Of a stretch of 64,000 nucleotides of DNA, positions 53,977 to 60,898 are shown one piece after another (position 1 is the first letter of the stretch; the number at the start of each line of letters is the position of its first letter). The position numbers were made by a program, and so were the translations under genes. Below the pieces are notes generated by a model. It saw only the letters and a list, made by a program, of their open reading frames with translations, searched no databases and was not told the DNA's origin. This DNA comes from CAUZIR01 sp034421295 (GTDB lineage Bacteria; Chloroflexota; Dehalococcoidia; Lucifugimonadales; UBA2962): assembly GCA_034421295.1 (NCBI GenBank), contig DAOUKM010000019.1, positions 186,001 through 250,000 of the forward strand, in the 5' to 3' direction.

Positions 53977-55066
53977 GTGGCAGCTCGGTTCCGTCGGCGA
54001 TATGGTCGGCTACCAACCTGCCCGTAACCGGGCTCAGAGCGATACCCATCCTGTAGTGGGCAGTGGCAACAACCAGGCCGCCAACGCCGCCAGGGCGGCC
54101 GATCACCGGCAGGCCGTCCGCGCTCGCCGGCCTGAGCCCGGCGTAGGCCTGCTCCACTACTGCATCTGCCAGGGCCGGTACCAGCTCGGTGGACCGCTCC
54201 ATGATCGAGCGAATCCCCTCCGTGGTGGCCCGGCTGTCGAAGCCGACCGACTCGATCGTGACCCCGGCTATTGTCCTGCCGTCCGGGCGCGGGACCAGTA
54301 TAGTCTCGTCGCCGTAGATGTTGGTGGAAAGGCGCAGTCCCGCCGGCATTCGCAGCCTGAGGTTCTGACCCCGCACGGGGACGATCCCTAGACCCACCCC
54401 GGCTGAGGCCGCGATTTGTCCGCTCCAAGAGCCCGCGGCCAGAACGACGGTTTCTGCCGCCAGCTCCATGCCGTGGGACGCGCGCACGCCGCTTACTGCG
54501 CCGCCGCTTGTGACCAGGGATACCTCGCCGAGATTGGATCGCACCTCGGCCCCCAGCGCGCTGGCCGCCCCCGCGAACGCGCCTGCGAGCAGGCCTCCGG
54601 ACACACACGCGGACTCCGGTACGTACAGTCCACCGGTAACGGAGGGACTGATCAGGGGCTCGACTTCCCTGACGGCCTTTCCATCGAGCCACTCGACCCT
54701 GATTCCGGCCTGCGCGTAGCGATTACTGGACCCCTTAAGCGACGCGGCCTCCCACTCGTTCAGGGCCGCGTCTATGCGCCCGGTCCGCTCGTATTCCGGG
54801 TCGATTCCGCTGAGGTCCCTTAGCTCGTCGACGAGGGTCGGGAACATGCGGAAGCTCTCGTTGGCCAGCCGGTCAAGCGTCTCCCCTCCGGGGTGGGGCA
54901 AAACGACGCCAGATGCGGCCTGAGTGGCCTCAGACCCGAGCTGGCCGCGCTCGACCAGGAGCGGGCGAACGCCTCTCTTTGCGAGGAAGAACGCGATCGC
55001 GCAGCCGATTACGCCACCGCCTAGGACGATGACGTCGTGGTCTCCGGGGCCGGTCTTAAGGGGCAT
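53939..55066 (-). CDS. FAD-dependent amine/glycine oxidase (ThiO/DAO type)
   Basis: 375-residue flavoprotein of the D-amino-acid oxidase fold. The dinucleotide motif is VIVLGGGVIGCAIAFFLAKRG (about residues 12-32 with Glu39 after LLV). GVVLPHPGG follows, and the C-terminal FAD contact is AGLRPASADGLPVIGRPGGVGGLVVATAHYRMGI. It is most like glycine oxidase ThiO, which supplies dehydroglycine for thiamine, but no other thi gene is present. It overlaps the following SDR gene. Confidence 0.85.
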   Translation of the reverse strand: MPLKTGPGDHDVIVLGGGVIGCAIAFFLAKRGVRPLLVERGQLGSEATQAASGVVLPHPGGETLDRLANESFRMFPTLVDELRDLSGIDPEYERTGRIDAALNEWEAASLKGSSNRYAQAGIRVEWLDGKAVREVEPLISPSVTGGLYVPESACVSGGLLAGAFAGAASALGAEVRSNLGEVSLVTSGGAVSGVRASHGMELAAETVVLAAGSWSGQIAASAGVGLGIVPVRGQNLRLRMPAGLRLSTNIYGDETILVPRPDGRTIAGVTIESVGFDSRATTEGIRSIMERSTELVPALADAVVEQAYAGLRPASADGLPVIGRPGGVGGLVVATAHYRMGIALSPVTGRLVADHIADGTELPHEFRPDRGINGG

Positions 55067-55099
55067 GGACCAAATAATCTAACAGAGCGAGATGCACCG

Positions 55100-55165
55100 T
55101 TAACGGCCTCATAACTCTAAATTAAGACAGCCTTAATGCTCATTTGACCGCCGATTAATCCTGCC
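55100..55165 (+). promoter_or_regulatory. Pho box: six direct repeats at exactly 11-bp spacing
   Basis: TTAAC (55100), ATAAC (55111), TTAAG (55122), TTAAT (55133), TTGAC (55144) and TTAAT (55155) recur every 11 bases with no gap. Eleven-base direct repeats of a TTAA(C/T)-type core are the binding architecture of PhoB/PhoP response regulators. The array ends 82 bases before the start of the PstS-type gene. A perfect dyad ATTAAG-ACAGC-CTTAAT lies within it at 55121-55137. Confidence 0.82.
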
Positions 55166-55247
55166 TCTCTAGTGTGGTGTCGACGTTGCTCGTTTCGTCT
55201 GGGCCTACGCGGCCGGAATCTTAGGAGCAAACAACGCTGGAGGAAGG

Positions 55248-57209
55248 ATGACACAGTTGATCAAGAGCAAGAGCTGGGGCGCGGTCGCCCTCCTGGCGGT
55301 GGTGCTGGCAGTGGTCGCCGCCGCCTGCGGCGGCGATGGAGACTCCTCTACGGTGACCGTCGTCGAGACGGTCGAGGTCGTTAAGGAGGTTCCCGTCGAG
55401 GTGGAGAGAGTGGTGGAGGTAGAGAAGGTGGTGGAGGTACCCAAGGAGGTGGAGCGGATAGTCGAGGTCACGCCTACCCCGTTGGCCGTCGCTGAACTGA
55501 CCGGCACCATAGAGATCGACGGTTCGTCGACGGTGTTCCCGGTGACCGAGGCGGTCGCAGAGGAGTTCCGCAAGCTACATCCCAAGGTTCAGGTCAATGT
55601 TGGTGTGTCTGGAACCGGCGGTGGCTTTAAGCGCTTTACGGTCGGAGAGACCGACGTCTCCAATGCCTCCCGGCCGATCAAGGATTCAGAGTCCGACGCT
55701 GCCGAGGGCAACGGCGTAGAGTACTACCAGTTGCGAGTAGGGATCGACGGGCTGTCGGTCATCGTCAACCCGAGGAACGATTTCGTCGACTGCCTTACGG
55801 TCGGGGAGCTAAAGGCGATATGGGAGCCGGGAAGCACAGTCGATAACTGGTCGCAGGTCAGGACTGGCTTTCCGAACCAGAGGATAAGGTTGTACGGTCC
55901 CGGAACGGACTCCGGCACGTTCGACTACTTCACCGAGGAGATCGTCGGTGAGGCGCAGGCGGCGCGGTCGGACTTCGTGGCCTCCGAAGACGACAATGTG
56001 CTTGTCGTCGGCGTCAACGGTGACAAGGACGCCCTGGGCTTTTTCGGGTACGCCTACTACGCCGAGAATGCGGACAAGCTGAAGATCGTCGGGATCGATG
56101 AGGGTCAGGGCTGTGTGACACCCACCCCGGAGACGATCGAGTCCGGAGCATATAAGCCGCTCTCAAGGCCGCTATTCATCTACGTGAACGCTGAAGCCTA
56201 CAAGCGCCCCGAGGTGGCAGCATTCGTGGACTTTTACATGGAGCACGCCGCAGCCTTGGTGTCCGAGGTCGGCTACGTCCGGATTTCGGAACTCGAATAC
56301 GCGGTGAACGTCGCCGCGCTCCGTACCGGTGCCGTGACCGCATACAACTCGGCCAAGGCGGCTGCGGGGCTGGTCGGCACTATAGAGATCGACGGCTCCT
56401 CGACCGTGTTCCCGGTAACCGAGGCGGTCGCCGAGGAGTTCCGTAAGGACAACCCGAATGTTCAGGTCAATGTAGGCGTATCGGGGACCGGCGGAGGTTT
56501 TAAGCGCTTCACAGTCGGGGAAACCGAGATTTCCAACGCGTCTCGGCCCATCAAGGACTCAGAGCGCGCTGCGGCAGCGGAGAACGGCATCGAGTTCCTT
56601 GAGCTGCGGGTCGGGATCGATGGGCTGTCTGTCATGGTCAACCCGAACAACGACTTCGTTGACTGCCTGACCGTCGAGGAATTGAAGACGATATGGGAGC
56701 CCGGCAGCACTGTCGAAAACTGGTCTCAGGTCAGGCCCGGCTTCCCGGACCAGAGGATAAGGCTGTACGGTCCCGGCACGGACTCCGGCACATTCGACTA
56801 CTTCACCGAGGAGATCGTGGGTGAGGCGCAGGCGGCGCGATCAGACTTTGTTGCCTCTGAAGACGACAACGTGCTTGTGGTCGGCATCAACGGCGACAGG
56901 ACTGCCCTGGGCTTCTTCGGATATGCCTACTACGCGGAGAATCCCGACAAGCTCAAGCTGGTTGCAATCGATGCCGGCGGCGGCTGTGTGGCGCCGACGC
57001 CTGCGACGATCGAGTCCGGGCAATACCAGCCCCTTTCCAGGCCGTTGTTTATCTACGTCAACACTGCGGCGCTGGCCAAGCCTGAAGTTAAGGCATTCGT
57101 GGACTTTTACATGGTCAACGCCGCTGAACTGGTTGCAGAGGTCGGCTATGTCCGGCTCCAGGAGGCCGAGTACAGGGCGAATTTGATCCTGGTGCAGGCC
57201 GCGCAATAG
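55248..57209 (+). CDS. pstS: Tandem-fused phosphate-binding lipoprotein (two PstS domains in one chain)
   Basis: 653 residues. The signal peptide has a lipobox-like VAAAC (Cys27). A Val-Glu-rich linker runs at residues 38-75, then two complete phosphate-binding domains follow, about 86-365 and 376-653. Each starts GTIEIDGSSTVFPVTEAVAEEF and carries the phosphate-contact motifs SGTGGGFKRF, SNASRPI and GPGTDSGTFDYF. The domains are nearly identical in these blocks, at DNA level too, so the duplication is fairly recent or kept alike by conversion. The ATG has GGAGGAAGG upstream. A Pho box precedes it. No pstCAB genes follow; the partner permease must be elsewhere. Confidence 0.93.
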   Translation: MTQLIKSKSWGAVALLAVVLAVVAAACGGDGDSSTVTVVETVEVVKEVPVEVERVVEVEKVVEVPKEVERIVEVTPTPLAVAELTGTIEIDGSSTVFPVTEAVAEEFRKLHPKVQVNVGVSGTGGGFKRFTVGETDVSNASRPIKDSESDAAEGNGVEYYQLRVGIDGLSVIVNPRNDFVDCLTVGELKAIWEPGSTVDNWSQVRTGFPNQRIRLYGPGTDSGTFDYFTEEIVGEAQAARSDFVASEDDNVLVVGVNGDKDALGFFGYAYYAENADKLKIVGIDEGQGCVTPTPETIESGAYKPLSRPLFIYVNAEAYKRPEVAAFVDFYMEHAAALVSEVGYVRISELEYAVNVAALRTGAVTAYNSAKAAAGLVGTIEIDGSSTVFPVTEAVAEEFRKDNPNVQVNVGVSGTGGGFKRFTVGETEISNASRPIKDSERAAAAENGIEFLELRVGIDGLSVMVNPNNDFVDCLTVEELKTIWEPGSTVENWSQVRPGFPDQRIRLYGPGTDSGTFDYFTEEIVGEAQAARSDFVASEDDNVLVVGINGDRTALGFFGYAYYAENPDKLKLVAIDAGGGCVAPTPATIESGQYQPLSRPLFIYVNTAALAKPEVKAFVDFYMVNAAELVAEVGYVRLQEAEYRANLILVQAAQ

Positions 57210-57239
57210 ACCGAGAAGCCATCTAACCCCAGCATCCGG

Positions 57240-57290
57240 GCGGCGACTCCTTTTGGACCCAGACCAGTGAAAGGAGTCGCCGCTCTTTTT
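57240..57290 (+). terminator. Intrinsic terminator behind pstS, spanning the arsC start
   Basis: A perfect 14-bp stem joins 57240-57253 and 57270-57283 around a 16-base loop, followed by TCTTTTT. Inside the loop TGG (57254-57256) can pair with CCA (57264-57266). That leaves the GTG at 57267-57269, the start of the next gene, bulged between stems. It terminates pstS transcription and would sequester or present that start codon in any read-through message. Confidence 0.9.
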
Positions 57291-57695
57291 GTGTGCGTCC
57301 ACAATTCTGGACGCAGCCAAATGGCTAAGGCCTTCTTCAATCATTTCGCTGCCGCGCGAGGGATTGCGGCAAGGGCGGATTCGGCGGGCACCCATCCCGC
57401 CGCAGAGGTCAATGCCTCGGTTGTCCGGGTCTTGTCTGACTATGGCCTTGCTGCGGATGAGCGCCCAAAGCACTTGACCGATGAGATGGCTCTGAATGCT
57501 GAAAGGGTCATCACGATGGGATGCTCCGTCGAGCCATCCCTGTGCCCGTCGGTCCGGTTCGGCGAGGTGGAGGATTGGGGTCTTCCGGACCCCCAGGGCA
57601 GGCCCATCTATGAAGTGAGGGTGCTGGCCAATCTGATCAGAGGTCGTGTCAACGCCCTTCTCGATTCCATTGAAGACCGCGGCCGTTCATCCTGA
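57267..57695 (+). CDS. arsC: Arsenate reductase-like low-molecular-weight phosphatase
   Basis: 142 residues of the LMW-PTP/thioredoxin-type ArsC fold: P-loop VCVHNSGRSQMA (Cys10 to Arg16) and the acid Asp in VEDWGLPDP. The first strand VAALFVC needs the GTG at 57267, which lies in the loop of the pstS terminator hairpin. Cys88 (in MGCSVEPSLCP, with Cys95) resembles the redox Cys pair of ArsC, which favours arsenate reduction over tyrosine phosphatase activity. Its place behind the phosphate-binding gene fits arsenate entry through phosphate uptake. No ribosome site is evident. Confidence 0.87.
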   Translation: MKGVAALFVCVHNSGRSQMAKAFFNHFAAARGIAARADSAGTHPAAEVNASVVRVLSDYGLAADERPKHLTDEMALNAERVITMGCSVEPSLCPSVRFGEVEDWGLPDPQGRPIYEVRVLANLIRGRVNALLDSIEDRGRSS

Positions 57696-57754
57696 GCGTA
57701 ACGTGGCCGCACCCCGGGTGCGGTCTTCGATGCCGCGCCGGGGACGGAAGAGGG

Positions 57755-58057
57755 CTAATTGGGGATGGGCGTCAAGGAGATGGGAGGCGGATAGTAACCG
57801 CACTGCATGCAGTGCTCAAAGTCCCCGTACCAGTCCACGCTCTTCCTCAGATCGCCACCGCACCGTGGACAGGACCGCAGCGCCAGCGTAGTCTCGCCCC
57901 TCTTTTTTTGCGGGTCGAGCTCGCGCCAGTGGGGCACGATGCCCGACCGGGATACCATCGGTACTCCCCGAGAATATGCACCCAGCCGCAAGGGCGAAAC
58001 CTCCCATCGATGCTCGAGCCTCCGCAGGGCTGATATTCGGTCGCGGAGCCTCGCCAC
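57755..58057 (-). CDS. Small zinc-ribbon protein
   Basis: About 100 residues with a C-terminal zinc ribbon, CPRCGGDL...HCMQCGYY (two CxxC pairs about 18 residues apart). The spacing KSVDWYGDFEHC recalls small Chloroflexota proteins of unknown role. The N-terminal half is basic (MARLRDRISALRRLEHRWEV). The start is GTG at 58057 without a ribosome site; a later start is possible. Convergent with arsC and divergent from the HAD-FAM151 gene. Confidence 0.62.
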   Translation of the reverse strand: MARLRDRISALRRLEHRWEVSPLRLGAYSRGVPMVSRSGIVPHWRELDPQKKRGETTLALRSCPRCGGDLRKSVDWYGDFEHCMQCGYYPPPISLTPIPN

Positions 58058-58159
58058 GGCGAGAGTACCGAAGACTGTTTAAGGTGGCGTTAAATGGCTT
58101 CTGGTTACTTGCGGCCTCTCCGCCCCGGTATAGACCGGCCTCACTGGTTCTCCCCTACT

Positions 58160-58216
58160 CCGTGTAAACACGGGTAACCAAATAGCCACTCTCCCGATTA
58201 CTACTATCCTAGTAGT
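58160..58216 (+). promoter_or_regulatory. Two palindromes upstream of the HAD-FAM151 gene
   Basis: CCGTGT-AA-ACACGG (58160-58173) and ACTACTA-TCC-TAGTAGT (58200-58216) are perfect dyads in the 190-bp divergent region. The second ends 31 bases before the ATG at 58248. Both have the size of repressor operators; the regulator is unknown. Confidence 0.55.
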
Positions 58217-58247
58217 CAAGTCAGCGGTCGTTGCTAACTTTGAAGGC

Positions 58248-59759
58248 ATGGAACACACAACAGCCGGCTCCAACGGAATAGGTGCAAATTGGATGCACAG
58301 GCTCGCGGTTCACTACCGCCGGGCCAGGGAACGCAGGCCTGAAGGCAGGCTGATGGTGGCATTCGACATCGACGGCACCATCCTCGACATGCGCCATGCC
58401 GTCCTACAACTCCTGCGCAATTTCGACTTCGAGCATGGGACGTCCCACTTTGAGCACGTGGTTGTGGAGGACATCGGCTTTCACGAGAGCAAGGTCGAAC
58501 AGATGCTGCAGTCCCTGAGGATCCATACGGTCGATCCCTCTTACCTGTCCGGCTGGTTCAAGGCGAATCTGTGGACCTCCGACACCGTCCTGGCCTCTCA
58601 TAGGCCCTTCGCCGGAGTGATGGAGGTGATCCGATGGTTTCAGATTCAGCCGGACACGGTCGTGGGCCTCAATACCGGCAGACCTGAGGAAATGAGAGGG
58701 CAGACGCTGGAGGTGCTGAACCGGCTCGGCGCTGAGTACAAGGTTCAATTCCCCTCGGACCTGGTACATATGAACGCGGCGGGCTGGGGTAAGGAAGTGG
58801 AGAAGTCTAAAGTTGAGGGGATCAGAAGATTTCAACAGGCGGGCTACTTTGTCTTCGCCTTCGTGGACAACGAGCCTGAGAACCTTGCCCGGGTGGCTGA
58901 AGCAGAAAATGCCGATGACATCATGCTGCTTCATGCCGACACCCTCTTTGAGTCACGCAGGCGTCGTCTGCCCGAGGGTTCCGCCAGCGGCAACCGGTAT
59001 GATCTGGCGGACCTGGCGACGGAGGACGGCCTGCCGAGGCATATGCAATTCGTATGGCACGGCATAAACGACGAAGTCAACCTCAGGCAGTTTCTGGCCT
59101 CCAATGTGGCATGGGGAGAGTGCGACGTCAGGCTCGACAGCCACAGCCAGGAGTTGGTGGTGAGGCACGACCCATTAGGTCCGCCCGCTGCCGGCCATGA
59201 CGGGGGCGATGTCGAGGAGCTCCGTCTGGCACAGGTTTTGGAGGCATGCCGCCATTCGGTTAAGTCCCTTAAGCTGGACGTCAAGGAGGGCGGAGCCACG
59301 CTCGACCGCCTCGTCGAGTTTCTGTGTCAGCGGGTCTTCGACGAGCGATTGTGGTTCAATGCCAATGTCGACGCGATCGGGAGGACGGGATTCGAGAGGC
59401 TGGCCCGCATCTTCCCGGACGCGGTCCTTCAGTGCCCCATAGATTTCCTGTCGCCATTGGCGAGAGAGATGCCTGGTCAGGCAATGGAGGTGATTGACGA
59501 ACTGGCCGGCTGGGGACTGAGCCGCTTCTCGCTCAGATGGTCGACGCCAGACAAGCTGGTCGTCCTGGACCTGCTGGATTCCAGGGGCTATGAGCTCAAT
59601 ATCTACGCCGTGCCCGACCTGGAGAGCTTCCTGCGCGCCGCCCTGCTATTGCCGACGTCCATCACGGCGGACTTTAACTTCCCGCAGTGGCACTACTATG
59701 GCAGAGGGTCAGGCGAGAACAGCGCTCACCATCGATACTCCCTGCAGTTGCTTGCCTAG
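58248..59759 (+). CDS. HAD-type phosphatase domain fused to a FAM151/menorin-like (GDPD-fold) domain
   Basis: 503 residues. The N-terminal half is HAD-like: motif I MVAFDIDGTILDM (Asp40, Asp42), motif II Thr143 in VVGLNTGRPEEM, a Lys-bearing stretch near 181-189, and an acidic motif FVDNEPENL (Asp207). The C-terminal half (about 265-480) follows the FAM151/DUF2181 pattern of a phosphodiesterase-like barrel: FVWHGINDEVNLRQFL, WGECDVRLD (Glu291, Asp293), VVRHDPLG (His307), SLKLDVKEG (Lys342, Asp344) and WFNANVD (Asn371). No signal peptide or membrane segment. A diester-cleaving step followed by phosphate removal in one chain is conceivable, but the substrate is unknown. It overlaps the convergent LLM gene by 4 bases. 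Confidence 0.75.
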   Translation: MEHTTAGSNGIGANWMHRLAVHYRRARERRPEGRLMVAFDIDGTILDMRHAVLQLLRNFDFEHGTSHFEHVVVEDIGFHESKVEQMLQSLRIHTVDPSYLSGWFKANLWTSDTVLASHRPFAGVMEVIRWFQIQPDTVVGLNTGRPEEMRGQTLEVLNRLGAEYKVQFPSDLVHMNAAGWGKEVEKSKVEGIRRFQQAGYFVFAFVDNEPENLARVAEAENADDIMLLHADTLFESRRRRLPEGSASGNRYDLADLATEDGLPRHMQFVWHGINDEVNLRQFLASNVAWGECDVRLDSHSQELVVRHDPLGPPAAGHDGGDVEELRLAQVLEACRHSVKSLKLDVKEGGATLDRLVEFLCQRVFDERLWFNANVDAIGRTGFERLARIFPDAVLQCPIDFLSPLAREMPGQAMEVIDELAGWGLSRFSLRWSTPDKLVVLDLLDSRGYELNIYAVPDLESFLRAALLLPTSITADFNFPQWHYYGRGSGENSAHHRYSLQLLA

Positions 59760-60589
59760 CGCCGCATAACCTCGCGGGCGAACCAGTCGATGCGTCGCAG
59801 TGCGTCTTCGGGCGGGTATGACCAGACGACGCCGTATTCGTCGCACCCCGCCTTGGCGAACCCCTCTATGTCCTTCAGGGCGTCGCTGGCGTCTTGTGGC
59901 GGGTCGAACACCTGAAGTGCCCCGTATATCGCCGGGGGCTTTCCAATCGACGCCCTGAGCTCGGCGAGCCTTTTCTTGCCCTCGGAGTACTCCTCGTGAG
60001 AAATCACCGTGGGTATCCAGGCCTCTCCGTACTCGGCGGCGAGCCGCAGCATTCGCGGCCCCCTTACTCCAAACCACATTGGTGGATGAGGCTTGATGAC
60101 AGGTTTGGGCTCCAGCACGGCCCCCTTGGCCGAGTAATGCTTGCCGGTAAAGTCGACACTGTCTTCAGTCCACAGACGTTTGATCAGGCGGACCCCCTCT
60201 ATGGTCTTTGACACCCTGACTCGGTCCGGGTCCCAGGTGCTGAATCCGTCGAATTCCGGTTGATGCCAGCCCGCCCCCACGCCCAGAATCGTGCGACCGT
60301 TCGACAACAGGTCGACGGTTGAGACTACCTTGGCGAGCTGGGCCGGTGGGCGGAACGGAATAGGGGTCACGCAGGTACCGAGCCGAATGGTCTTGGTGTG
60401 GGCCGCCACAAAGGACAGGAACGCCCAGGCGTCAACGGTGTCCGCACCCCAGGGAACACTGTAGTGATCCCAGACCAAGAGCGTGGAAAATCCTGCCTCC
60501 TCTGCGGCGATCGCGATAGAAGAGGCCAGACCCGGGTCGCAGAACCCGGGTTGATTGGGGTATATGAGGCTAAAGTTCATGGGCTCCAT
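59756..60589 (-). CDS. LLM-class F420/FMN-dependent oxidoreductase
   Basis: 277-residue luciferase-like TIM barrel. Typical blocks are AEEAGFSTLLVWDHY near the start, TKTIRLGTCVTPIPFRPPAQLAKVVSTVDLLSNGRTILGVGAGW (core), and PHPPMWFGVRGPRMLRLAAEYGEAWIP. It uses reduced F420 or FMN to act on a small organic substrate. ATG at 60589 or 60580; the first has better room for a ribosome site. The oxidoreductase class is abundant in SAR202-type Chloroflexota and Actinobacteria. Confidence 0.88.
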   Translation of the reverse strand: MEPMNFSLIYPNQPGFCDPGLASSIAIAAEEAGFSTLLVWDHYSVPWGADTVDAWAFLSFVAAHTKTIRLGTCVTPIPFRPPAQLAKVVSTVDLLSNGRTILGVGAGWHQPEFDGFSTWDPDRVRVSKTIEGVRLIKRLWTEDSVDFTGKHYSAKGAVLEPKPVIKPHPPMWFGVRGPRMLRLAAEYGEAWIPTVISHEEYSEGKKRLAELRASIGKPPAIYGALQVFDPPQDASDALKDIEGFAKAGCDEYGVVWSYPPEDALRRIDWFAREVMRR

Positions 60590-60757
60590 CAACGGGTGAT
60601 TGCGCGGTCAGGCCGCTTTGTGTCCAACATTGTAAGACTCCTTTTGGAGCCCGCTCGCCGGCCGGTGCGGGGCCAAAGCGTCGTAGTGGTAACATCTACC
60701 TAAATTCTCGGCCGCTCGCTGGCCACCGGCGGCGAGCCGTCGCGAAGCGGAGGGGTC

Positions 60758-60895
60758 ATGCCCGAATGGTGGTTGGAGGCGGTGCTGCCGGGTGTTGTAT
60801 TTACGATACTCTTCATTGTCTGGGTGGCGCTCCCGCCCCGATCCGGTGAATCCGACCTAGGCGCCAAGCTGCGCGGGCTGTTCCGGGGCCGGTAG
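60758..60895 (+). CDS. 45-residue single-span membrane peptide
   Basis: ATG at 60758 with GGAGGGG 3 bases upstream; the stop is TAG at 60893-60895. The peptide begins MPEWWLEAVLPG, has one hydrophobic helix (VVFTILFIVWVAL) and a basic tail (KLRGLFRGR). The permease gene starts 3 bases after its stop, so the two are surely co-translated. It may be a small subunit or assembly factor of that permease. The ribosome site, membrane pattern and exact spacing support it as real. Confidence 0.68.
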   Translation: MPEWWLEAVLPGVVFTILFIVWVALPPRSGESDLGAKLRGLFRGR

Positions 60896-60898
60896 ACC

